A stretch of 55,434 nt of DNA from Burkholderiaceae bacterium (GCA_025055385.1 JANWXE010000148.1:1-55434), one strand, 5' to 3'; counted from the stretch's first letter, positions 30,218 to 39,707 are shown. Notes: generated by a model from the letters alone, not told the origin. Numbers and translations: made by a program.

Positions 30218-30775
30218 ATGAGCAAGGCGTTCGTGAAAGAACTTGACGACGCCGACGATGAGGACGTCGCTGCGCCGGCGCTTCCGGCTGGCACCAAAAA
30301 TTACATCACGCCAGCGGGCTACGCACGGCTAAAAAGCGAGCTGTTGCACCTGCTGAACGTTGAGCGGCCCGAGGTCGTGCGTACTGTGTCGTGGGCAGCG
30401 TCCAACGGTGACCGCTCCGAAAACGGCGACTACATTTATGGCAAGAAGCGGTTGCGCGAAATCGACCGTCGCATTCGCTTCTTGACGAAGCGCCTGGATG
30501 CTGCCGTGGTTGTCGATCCGGCGGGACGCGAGGCTACCGATCAGATTTTCTTCGGAGCCACTGTACGCTACGCCACGGCGAGCGGCGAGGAGCGCGAAAT
30601 CACAATCGTCGGCGTCGATGAAGTCGACCCGGCACGGGGGTACGTCAGCTGGATTTCCCCCATTGCTCGCGCGTTAATTAAGGCACGCGAGGGCGACACG
30701 GTGACGGTGCGCACGCCAGCCGGCGTCGAGACACTGGAAATCCTCGAAGTCCGCTACGGGCCAGCAGGCGGCTAA
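30218..30775 (+). CDS. greB: Transcription elongation factor GreB
   Basis: Gre-family factor that rescues backtracked RNA polymerase, acting on longer extruded RNA than GreA. The 185-residue protein starts with a 28-residue acidic extension (ELDDADDEDVAAPALPAG) not seen in GreA, then ITPAGYARLKSELLHLLNVERPEVV, the acidic coiled-coil tip SNGDRSENGDYIYGKKRLREIDRRIRFL (GreB wording DYIYGKKRLREID), and the C-terminal [28 protein letters not shown]. It follows the tRNA cluster closely, and its stop overlaps the convergent spoT stop by four bases. Confidence 0.95.
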   Translation: MSKAFVKELDDADDEDVAAPALPAGTKNYITPAGYARLKSELLHLLNVERPEVVRTVSWAASNGDRSENGDYIYGKKRLREIDRRIRFLTKRLDAAVVVDPAGREATDQIFFGATVRYATASGEEREITIVGVDEVDPARGYVSWISPIARALIKAREGDTVTVRTPAGVETLEILEVRYGPAGG

Positions 30776-33075
30776 ACGCGCGCGTCTGCGTCCTCGCCGC
30801 TGGCACGGCCGGCGCGCACCCGTGTGACGCGCGAAACTTGTTTAATCCTACGCAGTGTGCGTATCAGGCGCGCCAGATGTTGGCGGTCTTTCACTTGCAG
30901 CTTAAAGTGAATAAGTGCTTGCTCGGCGTTGTCGTCCTCGAGGTGCACGCTCAGAATATTCGAGTCGGCCTCGGCCAAGGCCACTGCAATGCGGCCCAAG
31001 ACACCGCGTTCGTTGGCAGCCGACACATTCAGGTTAACCGCGTAGCTGCCGGCAATTTCATCGGCCCACTGCAGGTCAACCCACCGTTCGGGATCAGCGC
31101 GACGGGCGCGCTGCGCATAAGGGCAATCCGTCTGATGCACGGCCAAACCTTGGTCTTTCCGCATGTGGCCGACGATGTCATCGCCAGGTATCGGTGTGCA
31201 ACAGTTGGCCATTTGCAGCGCCATTCCCTCGGTGCCGCGGATGATGACCGGGGCGGCGCTGCGCGCCAGCGCGCTACCGTCAGGTGGCAGCACGCCCAAG
31301 GCGAGCTGCCTGGCTACGACTGCCGCTAGGCGACGTCCTAAACCGATATCCGCGAGAATTTCTTCCCTGTCTTTAGCTTGCGCTTCGCGTACTAACGCAT
31401 CCCAACGCTCCGGCGGGATTTCCGCCAACGCGATGCCTAATTGGCGTGCCGCCTGTGACAGCAGGCTCTCGCCGAGCGCAATTGATTCCTCGCGCTTCAT
31501 CCGGCGCAAGAAATGGCGGATTTCTGCGCGCGCGCGCCCCGTGCGGACAAATGACAGCCAGCTCGGGTTGGGGCGCGCGACAGGGCCGGTGATGATCTCC
31601 ACCACGTCGCCATTGCGCAGCTCGGTACGCAGCGGCTGTACCTCGCCGTTAATGCGCGCGGCTACGCAGCGGTTGCCCACGTCGGTGTGGATGCTGTAGG
31701 CAAAGTCGACGGCCGTGGCGGCCCGCGGAAGCGAAACGATTTTTCCCTTTGGCGTAAAGACGTACACCTTGTCTGGAAACAGGTCAACCTTGATGTTTTC
31801 CATCAGCTCAGCCGAATCGCCGCTTTGACTCTGGATTTCCAGCAGCGATTGCAACCACTGATGGGTACGCGACTGCAACTCCGACAGCGAGGTGTCGTCT
31901 TCCTTGTACAACCAGTGGGCCGCGACTCCCGATTCGGCGACGTGGTGCATCTCAGGGGTGCGTATCTGAAATTCCACCGGCATGCCATAGGGTCCGATGA
32001 CCGTCGTGTGCAGCGACTGGTAGCCGTTGACCTTCGGGATTGCGATGTAATCCTTAAAGCGCCCGGGTACGGGCTTAAACAGTGAATGCAGAACACCGAG
32101 GGCGAGATAGCAATCCGAGCGCGTCGGCACCACGACGCGAAGGCCGTAGATGTCGAGCACCTCCGAGAAGGACAAGTGTTTTTCGACCATCTTGCGGTAA
32201 ATACCGTAGATGGTCTTCTCGCGGCCTTGGATCTCGGCCTTAATCTTGGCGTTGGCCAGCCCTTTGCGCACGGTCTCGTAGATTTTGCCGAGCACCTCGC
32301 GCCGGTTGCCCCGGGCGGCGAGCACCGCTTTTTGCAATGTGCGGTATCGCAGCGGGTGCAGGCGAGCGAAGCTCTGCTCTTGCAGTTCGCGATACAGCGC
32401 GTTCAGTCCGAGGCGGTGTGCGATCGGAGCGTAGATCTCAAGTGTTTCCCGCGCAATGCGACGCCGTTTCTCCGGCTCCATCGCATCAAGGGTACGTACG
32501 TTGTGCAGGCGATCGGCGAGCTTGATCAGAATCACGCGCACGTCGCGCGCCATCGCCAGCAGCATCTTGCGAAAGCTCTCGGCCTGTTGCTGCTCGGTGG
32601 AATCGAAGCGCAGGCGGTCAAGCTTCGACACACCGTCGACCAGCTCCGCCACGACGGGACCGAATTTCGCCGCCAATTCTTGCTTTGAAATACCGGAATC
32701 TTCGAGCACATCGTGCAGCAAAGCGGCCTGAATGGCGGCAGCATCCAGTTTCCACTCGGCCAAGGTCTCGGCGACCGCGATCGGGTGCGTAATGTAGGGC
32801 TCGCCGCTTTTGCGAAACTGTCCTAAGTGCGCGGCATCGGAGAAGCGGTATGCCTCTTTGACCTTCTGCAGATCGGCGTGACTGAGGTAACCCTTCAAGC
32901 GCTCGGTGAGGGCCGCAAAGCTTACAACGGCAGGGGAGCGAGGCTCCTCAGCCTGAGCGTCACCACGCCATACGGCCTTGCCGGCGCGCCGCAGGGCCTC
33001 GGCGGCGCGCCGCGCTAGCCCGCCGGGCGAATAACCGGGGGTGACATCCGAGGGGGCTGGGTTGGAAGCCGCCAT
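30772..33075 (-). CDS. spoT: Bifunctional (p)ppGpp synthetase/hydrolase (SpoT/Rel)
   Basis: Makes and degrades the stringent-response alarmone. The 767-residue protein has the HD hydrolase domain with the intact metal motif LLHDVLEDSG and KLADRLHNVRTL, the synthetase domain with YGLRVVVPTRSDCYLALG and the RFKDYIAIPKVNGYQSLHTTV motif, and EFQIRTPEMHHVAE. TGS (VYVFTPKGKIVSLPRAATAVDFAYSIHTDVGN) and C-terminal ACT (NLNVSAANERGVLGRIAVALAEADSNI) domains follow. Intact HD residues together with the synthetase motifs suggest a bifunctional enzyme rather than RelA. It follows rpoZ on the minus strand, the arrangement gmk-rpoZ-spoT known from E. coli. Confidence 0.96.
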   Translation of the reverse strand: MAASNPAPSDVTPGYSPGGLARRAAEALRRAGKAVWRGDAQAEEPRSPAVVSFAALTERLKGYLSHADLQKVKEAYRFSDAAHLGQFRKSGEPYITHPIAVAETLAEWKLDAAAIQAALLHDVLEDSGISKQELAAKFGPVVAELVDGVSKLDRLRFDSTEQQQAESFRKMLLAMARDVRVILIKLADRLHNVRTLDAMEPEKRRRIARETLEIYAPIAHRLGLNALYRELQEQSFARLHPLRYRTLQKAVLAARGNRREVLGKIYETVRKGLANAKIKAEIQGREKTIYGIYRKMVEKHLSFSEVLDIYGLRVVVPTRSDCYLALGVLHSLFKPVPGRFKDYIAIPKVNGYQSLHTTVIGPYGMPVEFQIRTPEMHHVAESGVAAHWLYKEDDTSLSELQSRTHQWLQSLLEIQSQSGDSAELMENIKVDLFPDKVYVFTPKGKIVSLPRAATAVDFAYSIHTDVGNRCVAARINGEVQPLRTELRNGDVVEIITGPVARPNPSWLSFVRTGRARAEIRHFLRRMKREESIALGESLLSQAARQLGIALAEIPPERWDALVREAQAKDREEILADIGLGRRLAAVVARQLALGVLPPDGSALARSAAPVIIRGTEGMALQMANCCTPIPGDDIVGHMRKDQGLAVHQTDCPYAQRARRADPERWVDLQWADEIAGSYAVNLNVSAANERGVLGRIAVALAEADSNILSVHLEDDNAEQALIHFKLQVKDRQHLARLIRTLRRIKQVSRVTRVRAGRASGEDADARV

Positions 33076-33139
33076 GCGAAACAGCCTTCAGCGCACTACG
33101 CCCTCGCGGCCGTTCCGCTTGGTGTGTGCTCGCCTTGCC

Positions 33140-33343
33140 TCAGGTCGGCACCTTGCGCAGCATCTCAATGCCGACCTTCTGTGCGGCGATCTCGCGTAGC
33201 GCGGCAACCGCCGGCTTATCTTTCGTTTCGATTTTCGGCGTATGGCCATGTGCAAGCTGGCGAGCGCGGTAGGCGGCAGCCAACGCAAGCTGAAATCGGT
33301 TCGGAATGTGCTGCAGACAGTCTTCGACAGTGATGCGCGCCAT
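33140..33343 (-). CDS. rpoZ: RNA polymerase omega subunit
   Basis: Small RNA polymerase subunit that helps fold beta-prime and forms part of the ppGpp site. The 67-residue product [34 protein letters not shown] is the typical omega start, with [11 protein letters not shown] in the second half. GGAG lies about six bases upstream of the ATG. A possible -10 TACAAT is on the minus strand at 33379-33374. It lies between gmk (45 bases upstream) and spoT (64 bases downstream). Confidence 0.96.
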   Translation of the reverse strand: MARITVEDCLQHIPNRFQLALAAAYRARQLAHGHTPKIETKDKPAVAALREIAAQKVGIEMLRKVPT

Positions 33344-33388
33344 GGCTAACTCCGGAATTTGCGGCCTGTAATGATTGTATCGCGAGGC

Positions 33389-34021
33389 TTAGGCCGGGAT
33401 ACCGAGCTGTACGAACAGCGCGTGGTGCCGCGCCGCCTGACTGCGGTAACGCAGGCGGGCAGCGGTGACGATCGCGCTCAGCTCTGCAAGGGCGCGCTCG
33501 AAGTCCTCGTTGATTACGATGTAGTCAAACTCGGGGGCATGCGCGATCTCGCTGCCGGCGGCCAGCAGCCGACGCGCAATCACAGCTGGCGCGTCCTGCC
33601 CGCGCTTGTGCAGCCGCTGCTCCAGCGCCTCGATTGACGGCGGCAAAATGAAAATACCGATCGCATCGCGAAACACCTGCTTGACCTGCCGCGCGCCCTG
33701 CCAGTCGATTTCCAGCAGCACGTCGCGCCCTTCACGCATTCGTTCTTCGATCCACTGGCGCGAGGTCGCGTAGAAATTGCCGTGCACTTCGGCACTTTCG
33801 AGGAACTCGCCGCGCATGCGCCGGGCCTCGAACTCGTCGACTGAGACGAAGTGGTATTCGCGGCCATTGACTTCTCCGGGCCGCGGTGGCCGCGTGGTAT
33901 ACGAAATCGATAGCGCAATGGCGGGGTCGCGTGCCAGCAGCGCGTTCACCAGGGTGGACTTGCCAGCACCGGATGGCGCGACCACAAGAAAGACGTTGCC
34001 GGCGTAGCGTTCATTGCTCAT
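33389..34021 (-). CDS. gmk: Guanylate kinase
   Basis: Phosphorylates GMP to GDP. The 210-residue protein has the P-loop [17 protein letters not shown] (about 13-29), the GMP-binding [23 protein letters not shown], and the lid/catalytic region [15 protein letters not shown]. The start follows the yicC stop by three bases; GGAG is formed by the end of yicC (CTGGAGTAA), which suggests coupled translation. The length is standard. Confidence 0.96.
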   Translation of the reverse strand: MSNERYAGNVFLVVAPSGAGKSTLVNALLARDPAIALSISYTTRPPRPGEVNGREYHFVSVDEFEARRMRGEFLESAEVHGNFYATSRQWIEERMREGRDVLLEIDWQGARQVKQVFRDAIGIFILPPSIEALEQRLHKRGQDAPAVIARRLLAAGSEIAHAPEFDYIVINEDFERALAELSAIVTAARLRYRSQAARHHALFVQLGIPA

Positions 34022-34024
34022 CGC

Positions 34025-34924
34025 TTACTCCAGGTTTTGGACCTGCTCGCGCATCTGCTCGATGATGAGCTTCAGCTCGACGGCCGCCTGTGTCATTTCC
34101 ACGGCTGCTGCCTTCGCGCCAAGCGTATTGGCCTCACGTTGTAGCTCTTGCATCAAGAAGTCCAGACGCCGCCCGACCGGCCCGCCCGCGTCCAGCGCGC
34201 GGCGCACTTCGCCAACGTGAGTCGTAAGGCGCTGCAGCTCCTCTTCGATGTCAGCGCGTAACCCGTACAACGTCACTTCTTGGCGGATGCGGTCGGTGAT
34301 TTCCTCGCGCGTCAGGGTGCCGCCGGTCAGCGCAGGCAAGAGCGCTTTTTCCAACCGTTCAGCCAGCTTGCGCTCCATTGCGGCCATCAGGTCGGGGACA
34401 CGTCCGCGCAGCTGCGCGACGATGGACTCGATGGCGTCGCAATGATTGCGCAATGCGGTGGCTAGCGCGCCGCCCTCTCGCGCGCGCGCATCCCGCACGG
34501 CCTCCAAGGCCTCGTCCAGGGCGGCGATGACGGCCGTATGCAGCTGCTGCGGATCCGCTGCCGGAGCGACAAGCACGCCGTCGAAGGCCAGGATATCGCC
34601 CACGCTAAGCGGCGTCGCTTCCGGATACAGTTGGCGCACACGCGCCGCCAGGCGCGCGACCCGGGCAAGGGCCGTTTCGTCCAGTTCGCTGGCGGCTGCG
34701 AGTGGGTCGCGCTGCAACCAGACACGGCAGTCGATTTTGCCGCGCGTTAGCGCGGTTGCGATGCGCTCACGCACCACGGGCTCCAGCGCACGTAAGTCAT
34801 CAGCTAGGCGCAGTCCGATATCGAGAAAGCGGGCGTTGACCGTACGCAGCTCCACTGTCAGCGGACCGATCGAGGTCGGCCGCGCGGCAGCGCCAAAGCC
34901 GGTCATGCTCGAAATAGCGGGCAT
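34025..34924 (-). CDS. yicC: YicC-family endoribonuclease
   Basis: Member of the YicC family, shown in E. coli and Bacillus relatives to be an RNase. The 299-residue product starts MPAISSMTGFGAAARPTSIGPLTVELRTVNARFLDIGLRL and has the C-terminal DUF1732 block LYGLRADIEEELQRLTTHVGEVRRALDAGGPVGRRLDFLMQELQREANTLGAKA, both diagnostic of the family. It heads the minus-strand cluster yicC-gmk-rpoZ-spoT and is divergent from the Ser/Thr kinase gene across 136 bases. Confidence 0.94.
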   Translation of the reverse strand: MPAISSMTGFGAAARPTSIGPLTVELRTVNARFLDIGLRLADDLRALEPVVRERIATALTRGKIDCRVWLQRDPLAAASELDETALARVARLAARVRQLYPEATPLSVGDILAFDGVLVAPAADPQQLHTAVIAALDEALEAVRDARAREGGALATALRNHCDAIESIVAQLRGRVPDLMAAMERKLAERLEKALLPALTGGTLTREEITDRIRQEVTLYGLRADIEEELQRLTTHVGEVRRALDAGGPVGRRLDFLMQELQREANTLGAKAAAVEMTQAAVELKLIIEQMREQVQNLE

Positions 34925-35060
34925 GATGCGGGAAAATAAGGCTTTATCGCAGTTTTGCAGAGCCGGCTGTGTGGGCGCTTTTGGCTAGAATCGAGTCGGC
35001 TTTGCGCTGCAGAAGTTCGCATCACCGCACCTGCCTTTACCGCCTGCGACTCATCGAGAC

Positions 35061-36056
35061 ATGGCCGCGCAAAACAACGCCGCACTACCGGAAGGCACCG
35101 AAGTCGGTGGTTACCGCATTGTAAAGAAGATATCGAGCGGGGGTTTTTCAATTGTTTATTTGGCCACGGACCCGCAGGGACAGTCCGTGGCAATCAAGGA
35201 GTACATGCCGGCGGCGCTGGCGCAGCGGAAAGCGGGTGAGTTCTGCCCGTATGTGGCGCCGGAAAATTTGAACACGTACCGCATCGGGCTAAAGTGCTTT
35301 TTCGAGGAGGGCCGCGCGCTTGCCTCGATTTATCACCCGAACGTTGTGCGCGTGCTTAATTTTTTTCGCGCCAACGACACGGTGTATATGGTGATGCAGT
35401 ACGAGTCGGGGCGCTCGCTGCAGGAGCACATCTTGCGCAACCGCAGCAAGGACCATAAGGACGTGCTGTCGGAGCGCTTCATCCGCCGCGTGTTTACGCA
35501 GGTGATGAACGGGTTGCGCGAGGTGCACTCAAACCGACTGCTCCATCTAGACGTGAAGCCGGCCAACATCTACCTGCGCATGGACGGTACACCAATCCTG
35601 CTGGATTTCGGCGCCGCCCGGCAGACCCTGCAACGCGATATCAGCAAAACCTACCCGATGTACACGCCCGGCTTTGCGGCGCCAGAGCTCTACAAGCGGG
35701 ACGCCGAACTCGGCCCGTGGACCGACGTCTACTCGATCGGTGCTTGCATCTACGCCTGCATGTCGGGTATGCCGCCGCAGGAATCCGACCAGCGCTTAAA
35801 AGACGACAAAATGCCGCAGGCGCTGCGGTCATTCCGCGGGCTGTATTCGTCGCAGTTAATTTCTATGGTTGAGCGTTGCCTGCGGCTGAATTCGTTGGAA
35901 CGCCCGCAGACGATCTACGCTGTGCAAAAAGAGCTCGTGCACAACGTGCCGGAGAAGCCGGAGTTTTCCTTTGCCGAGCGTGCAGGCGCCCGTCTGCGGC
36001 ACGCCAAGGAGCGCGTCAGCCGTTTCATGCGCGAACACAACATTACCTGGTTTTAG
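35061..36056 (+). CDS. Hanks-type serine/threonine protein kinase
   Basis: Cytoplasmic eukaryotic-like kinase of 331 residues. The domain covers about 18-300: glycine loop ISSGGFSIVYLA, the VAIK lysine (VAIKEYMP), the catalytic loop LLHLDVKPANIYL, DFGAA and AAPELY. HRD is replaced by HLD, so it is a non-RD kinase, but the catalytic Asp, Lys and DFG are present. There is no membrane helix or PASTA domain; the tail is basic (RLRHAKERVSRFMREHNITWF). It is followed 14 bases later by a PP2C phosphatase, a typical kinase/phosphatase pair, then by rph. This order recurs in Burkholderiales as far as I recall. Targets are unknown; nearby RNA-processing genes make them candidates. A possible -10 TAGAAT lies at 34986-34991. 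Confidence 0.9.
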   Translation: MAAQNNAALPEGTEVGGYRIVKKISSGGFSIVYLATDPQGQSVAIKEYMPAALAQRKAGEFCPYVAPENLNTYRIGLKCFFEEGRALASIYHPNVVRVLNFFRANDTVYMVMQYESGRSLQEHILRNRSKDHKDVLSERFIRRVFTQVMNGLREVHSNRLLHLDVKPANIYLRMDGTPILLDFGAARQTLQRDISKTYPMYTPGFAAPELYKRDAELGPWTDVYSIGACIYACMSGMPPQESDQRLKDDKMPQALRSFRGLYSSQLISMVERCLRLNSLERPQTIYAVQKELVHNVPEKPEFSFAERAGARLRHAKERVSRFMREHNITWF

Positions 36057-36070
36057 GCGGGGAGGCGAGG

Positions 36071-37015
36071 GTGCGCTTCTCCATCTATCAGGAGAGCAAA
36101 AAAGGTGGCCGGCGGGTCAATCAGGACCGCATGGGCTACCTGTATACGCGCGACTCCCTGCTGCTGCTGGTGGCCGACGGGATGGGAGGGCATGCGCGTG
36201 GCGAGGTGGCGGCGCAACTGACGTTGCAGACGATGGCAGCCATCTTTCAGCGCGACGCCAAGCCTGTGTTGCCTGACCCAGCACGATTCTTAGAGGAGGC
36301 AATCCTGGCAGCGCACCGGGAGTTGCACCGCTACCGCGCTGAACATAGCTTGCCTGAGGCGCCCCGCACGACGATTGTGGCTTGTGTGGTGCAGCAGGGC
36401 ATGGCGACCTGGGCGCACGCTGGCGATTCTCGCCTGTACCTGATTCGCGGCGCGCGCATCGTGGAGCGCACGATCGATCATTCACGTGTCCATCACCTGG
36501 TGTCTTCCGGCCTGATTCGCCCAGAGGATGCGAAAGACCATCCCGAGCGCAATCGCATCTTCAATTGCGTCGGCGCTTACATCGCGCCAACCGTCGAAAT
36601 CAGCCAACCGGTTGCGCTGAAAAACGGTGACACGCTGTTGCTGTGCACAGACGGCTTATGGGGGTCGCTGACCGATCGCCAGATCGCCGAGGCGTTCGTT
36701 GGCAAGACGGTCATGCGGGCTGTTCCCGAGCTAATGGAACTGGCGCTGGCCAACGCGGGGTCTGATGCCGATAACTGCACTGCTGTGGCGATGACCTGGG
36801 CCGGCAGTGAGTCAGTTGACATGGTGCCGCCGACTGACGCACCCGTGTCGACGCTGGTGATACCCGATGGAGCGGTTGCCTCCACTGTACAGTTTCCGCG
36901 GCATGCCGACGTGGGTGCGGAGGAGGAGTTCACGGAAGACAAGATCGACGAGGCGGTGGCAGAAATTCAACGGGCGATCCAGCGCTCAGCCCGCCTGATT
37001 GAGTCCAAACGATAG
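36071..37015 (+). CDS. PP2C-family protein serine/threonine phosphatase
   Basis: Metal-dependent phosphatase expected to reverse the preceding kinase. I place the start at a GTG at 36071 ([20 protein letters not shown]) with GGAGG five bases upstream; the ORF track start lies inside the kinase gene. The 314-residue product has the PP2C motifs [51 protein letters not shown] and the C-terminal [13 protein letters not shown], with the metal-binding aspartates all present. After the domain there is an acidic, helical tail of about 60 residues ([29 protein letters not shown]). It is co-directional with rph, which starts 14 bases later. Confidence 0.92.
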   Translation: MRFSIYQESKKGGRRVNQDRMGYLYTRDSLLLLVADGMGGHARGEVAAQLTLQTMAAIFQRDAKPVLPDPARFLEEAILAAHRELHRYRAEHSLPEAPRTTIVACVVQQGMATWAHAGDSRLYLIRGARIVERTIDHSRVHHLVSSGLIRPEDAKDHPERNRIFNCVGAYIAPTVEISQPVALKNGDTLLLCTDGLWGSLTDRQIAEAFVGKTVMRAVPELMELALANAGSDADNCTAVAMTWAGSESVDMVPPTDAPVSTLVIPDGAVASTVQFPRHADVGAEEEFTEDKIDEAVAEIQRAIQRSARLIESKR

Positions 37016-37029
37016 GAGCGCCGCTAGGT

Positions 37030-37755
37030 ATGAGCGTTACGCGCGCCGGCAACCGCCGCGCCGATGAGCTTCGCCCCGTGCGCCTGACACGTGGTTACAC
37101 GCGCCATGCCGAGGGATCGGTATTGGTCGAATTCGGAGACACTCGCGTATTGTGTACAGCCTCCGTTGAGGACAAGGTGCCGCCATTTCGCAAGGGCAGC
37201 GGCCAGGGGTGGGTAACCGCCGAATATGGCATGTTGCCGCGTGCAACGGCCACGCGCACCGAACGTGAAGCGACGCGCGGCCGGCAGGGCGGGCGCACGC
37301 AAGAAATCCAGCGGTTGATCGGCCGTAGCCTGCGAGCGGTGGTCGACCTGGCCGCCCTTGGTGAGCGCAGCATCGTGGTCGACTGCGACGTACTGCAGGC
37401 CGATGGCGGAACGCGCACGGCTGCGATCACCGGTGCCTTCGTTGCCCTTCACGATGCGTTGACCTGGCTTCAGGCCCGGGGGCTCATTGAGGGGGTTGCA
37501 ATTCGCGATTATGTAGCGGCTGTCTCGGTGGGCTTGTGCGAGGGACAGGCCTTGCTCGATCTGGACTACGCCGAGGACTCCCATTGCGACACGGACATGA
37601 ATGTGGTGATGACCGGCAGTGGGCATCTCGTGGAGGTGCAAGGGACCGCAGAGGGGCGGCCGTTTACGCTGGCGGAGATGGAGCAGATGCTGCTGCTGGC
37701 AAGGCGTGGCATCGAACGGTTAATCGCAGCGCAGCGGGAGGCCCTCGGGGCCTGA
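37030..37755 (+). CDS. rph: Ribonuclease PH
   Basis: Phosphate-dependent 3'-5' exoribonuclease that trims tRNA 3' ends. The 241-residue protein reads [38 protein letters not shown] and contains [25 protein letters not shown], the phosphate-binding region, and [18 protein letters not shown], all diagnostic of RNase PH. Length matches the family. It follows the PP2C gene after 14 bases and precedes rdgB by nine bases, so kinase, phosphatase, rph, rdgB and hemW may form one transcript. Confidence 0.97.
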   Translation: MSVTRAGNRRADELRPVRLTRGYTRHAEGSVLVEFGDTRVLCTASVEDKVPPFRKGSGQGWVTAEYGMLPRATATRTEREATRGRQGGRTQEIQRLIGRSLRAVVDLAALGERSIVVDCDVLQADGGTRTAAITGAFVALHDALTWLQARGLIEGVAIRDYVAAVSVGLCEGQALLDLDYAEDSHCDTDMNVVMTGSGHLVEVQGTAEGRPFTLAEMEQMLLLARRGIERLIAAQREALGA

Positions 37756-37764
37756 CGCCATCCC

Positions 37765-38367
37765 GTGCTTCCGCGGCGCTTGGTCATAGCTTCAAACAAC
37801 GCAGGCAAGTTGCGCGAGTTGCAAGCGCTGCTTGCGCCGGCGGGTGTCGAGGTCATCGCCCAGGCGGCGCTCGGGATCGCAGGTGCGGAGGAACCGCATA
37901 GGACATTCGTTGAGAACGCGCTCGCCAAGGCGCGGCATGCGGCGCGCGCCAGCGGTTTGCCGGCGCTGGCCGACGATTCGGGATTGTGCTGTGTAGCTCT
38001 CGGCGGCGCCCCCGGGGTGCGTTCGGCCCGCTTTGCCGGCGAGGGTGCAAGCGATGCCGACAACAACGCCGAGCTGGTCCGCCGGCTTGCGCCTTATGCG
38101 GACCGCCGTGCGCATTATGTGTGCGTGCTGGTGGCTCTGGCGCATGCTGACGATCCCGAGCCGTTGCTCGCTGAGGCGCGTTGGTACGGCACGATCGTGG
38201 ATGAGCCACGTGGCCACGGGGGCTTCGGCTATGACCCACACTTTTTTTTGCCGCAGCTTGGCCAGACGGCTGCGCAGCTAGCGCCTGCGCACAAGAACGC
38301 GATCAGCCACCGCGGTCAAGCGCTGGCGGCCTTGCGCGAGAAGCTGCGCAACCACTGGGGATGGTGA
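37765..38367 (+). CDS. rdgB: dITP/XTP pyrophosphatase (RdgB/HAM1)
   Basis: House-cleaning enzyme that hydrolyses non-canonical purine triphosphates (dITP, XTP). The 200-residue protein begins with GTG (MLPRRLVIASNNAGKLRELQALL), whose SNNAGKLRE is the nucleotide-binding loop of the HAM1 family; LPALADDSGLCCVALGGAPGVRSARFAG and GGFGYDPHFFLP are further signatures. Its stop overlaps the hemW start by seven bases. Pairing of rph with rdgB is common in proteobacteria. Confidence 0.96.
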   Translation: MLPRRLVIASNNAGKLRELQALLAPAGVEVIAQAALGIAGAEEPHRTFVENALAKARHAARASGLPALADDSGLCCVALGGAPGVRSARFAGEGASDADNNAELVRRLAPYADRRAHYVCVLVALAHADDPEPLLAEARWYGTIVDEPRGHGGFGYDPHFFLPQLGQTAAQLAPAHKNAISHRGQALAALREKLRNHWGW

Positions 38368-39593
38368 TGCCGGTGGCATCTGCGGGGGGCGGCATCGAAG
38401 TGCCGCCGTTGTCGCACTACCTGCGGCCTGGCGTGCTGAGCCTGAGCCGCTTGCCGCCGCTGGCGCTTTACTTGCACTTTCCTTGGTGCGTGCGCAAATG
38501 CCCATACTGCGATTTCAACTCCCACGAGCCGTTGGGTGGCGTGCACGCGATCCCCGAGGTGCAGTACCTCGAGGCGCTGCGCTGTGATCTGGAGGCGGCG
38601 CTGCCTTACGTGTGGGGTCGGCCGATCGTGTCGGTCTACCTCGGCGGCGGAACGCCAAGCCTACTGTCACCCGAGGGCCTTGCCCGCTTGCTGTCGGACG
38701 TGCGGGCTTTGCTGCCACTGGTGCCTGATTGCGAAATCACCTTGGAGGCTAACCCAGGAACGGTAGAGGCGACGCGTTTCGCGGCATACCGGGCAGCTGG
38801 CGTGAACCGGCTGTCGCTGGGCATCCAGTCCTTTGATGACATCAAGCTCAAGGCGCTTGGCCGTATTCACGACCGCGCGCAGGCGATTGCGGCAATCGAA
38901 TGCGCACAGCGGCACTTCGACAACTTCAACCTTGACCTCATGTTTGCCCTGCCTGGGCAGTCACTGGCCGAGCTGCATAAGGACTTACTGACGGCGCTTG
39001 ACTTCGCTCCGCCGCATCTGTCCGTCTACCAGCTTACGCTGGAACCGAATACGGTCTTCGCCAAGCATCCGCCCCCGCTGCCAGATGAAGACCTCGCCGC
39101 TGCGATGTGGGACACCGTGCAGCAGCGGCTCGGCGCAGCGGGCTACCGGCACTATGAAGTCTCCGCCTACGCTCGCCCGGGCAAGGAATGCCGGCACAAC
39201 ATCAATTACTGGACTTTTGGTGATTACCTCGGCATTGGCGCTGGCGCGCACGGCAAGCTGTCGTTTCCGCACCGCATCGTGCGGCAACGCCGTTTGCGCC
39301 AGCCGGCGACTTATCTTGCGCAACGGGTAAGCGGGCGCTTCGTCGCCGATAGCTGGGAGGTGCGGCGCGCCGACCTGCCCTTTGAATTCATGCTGAATGC
39401 CCTACGCCTGACGCAGGGCGTGCCGGCGGCGCTTTTTTCGGCGCGCACCGGCCTGCCACCATCTGCGATCGCTGCATCGGTTGAGCGAGCAGTCGCACGG
39501 GGCCTGCTTGAGGCGACGCCCGTCTTTTTGCGGCCCACGCCGCTTGGCCGGCGTTTCCTTAGCGACTTACAGGCTCTATTTTTGCCTGAATAG
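38361..39593 (+). CDS. hemW: Heme chaperone HemW (radical SAM, HemN-like)
   Basis: Radical SAM protein that binds and delivers heme; it was long annotated as an oxygen-independent coproporphyrinogen III oxidase. The 410-residue protein has the [4Fe-4S] motif CX3CX2C as CVRKCPYCDF (about 50-57), the SAM motif YLGGGTPSLLS, and HNINYWTFGDYLGIGAGAH, whose HNxxYW is the HemW-specific heme motif. That favours HemW over true HemN. The first 30 residues are an unusual Gly/Pro/Leu-rich extension (VASAGGGIEVPPLSHYLRPG), so an internal start is possible. It overlaps rdgB and precedes the glnA regulatory region. Confidence 0.94.
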   Translation: MVMPVASAGGGIEVPPLSHYLRPGVLSLSRLPPLALYLHFPWCVRKCPYCDFNSHEPLGGVHAIPEVQYLEALRCDLEAALPYVWGRPIVSVYLGGGTPSLLSPEGLARLLSDVRALLPLVPDCEITLEANPGTVEATRFAAYRAAGVNRLSLGIQSFDDIKLKALGRIHDRAQAIAAIECAQRHFDNFNLDLMFALPGQSLAELHKDLLTALDFAPPHLSVYQLTLEPNTVFAKHPPPLPDEDLAAAMWDTVQQRLGAAGYRHYEVSAYARPGKECRHNINYWTFGDYLGIGAGAHGKLSFPHRIVRQRRLRQPATYLAQRVSGRFVADSWEVRRADLPFEFMLNALRLTQGVPAALFSARTGLPPSAIAASVERAVARGLLEATPVFLRPTPLGRRFLSDLQALFLPE

Positions 39594-39606
39594 AAAGCTC
39601 CAAATT

Positions 39607-39653
39607 GGTGCATGATGCCCTATTATGATGCATCATAGCACCTAATAGGTGCA
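39607..39653 (+). promoter_or_regulatory. NtrC-type binding sites upstream of glnA
   Basis: GCACC-TAATA-GGTGC (39638-39652), flanked by A on each side, matches the NtrC site consensus GCAC-N7-GTGC exactly as a palindrome. Immediately upstream GGTGCATGATGC (39607-39618) is the near inverse of GCATCATAGCACC (39630-39642), so the AGCACC arm is shared by two inverted repeats. The sites lie about 55-100 bases upstream of the sigma-54 promoter, a normal enhancer distance. They also follow the hemW stop by only 13 bases. Confidence 0.78.
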
Positions 39654-39707
39654 TTCTACTCGGATTCTTCACCGGGTCCGGCCGCGGACGCACGCGATCG
39701 GTGCGCA

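Noticed and set aside
38361-39593. Annotation as oxygen-independent coproporphyrinogen III oxidase HemN
   Set aside because: The HNxxYW motif and length fit HemW rather than HemN.
39601-39660. Possible CRISPR-like or mobile-element inverted repeats
   Set aside because: The repeats match NtrC sites by sequence and position before a sigma-54 promoter; there is no array or transposase.
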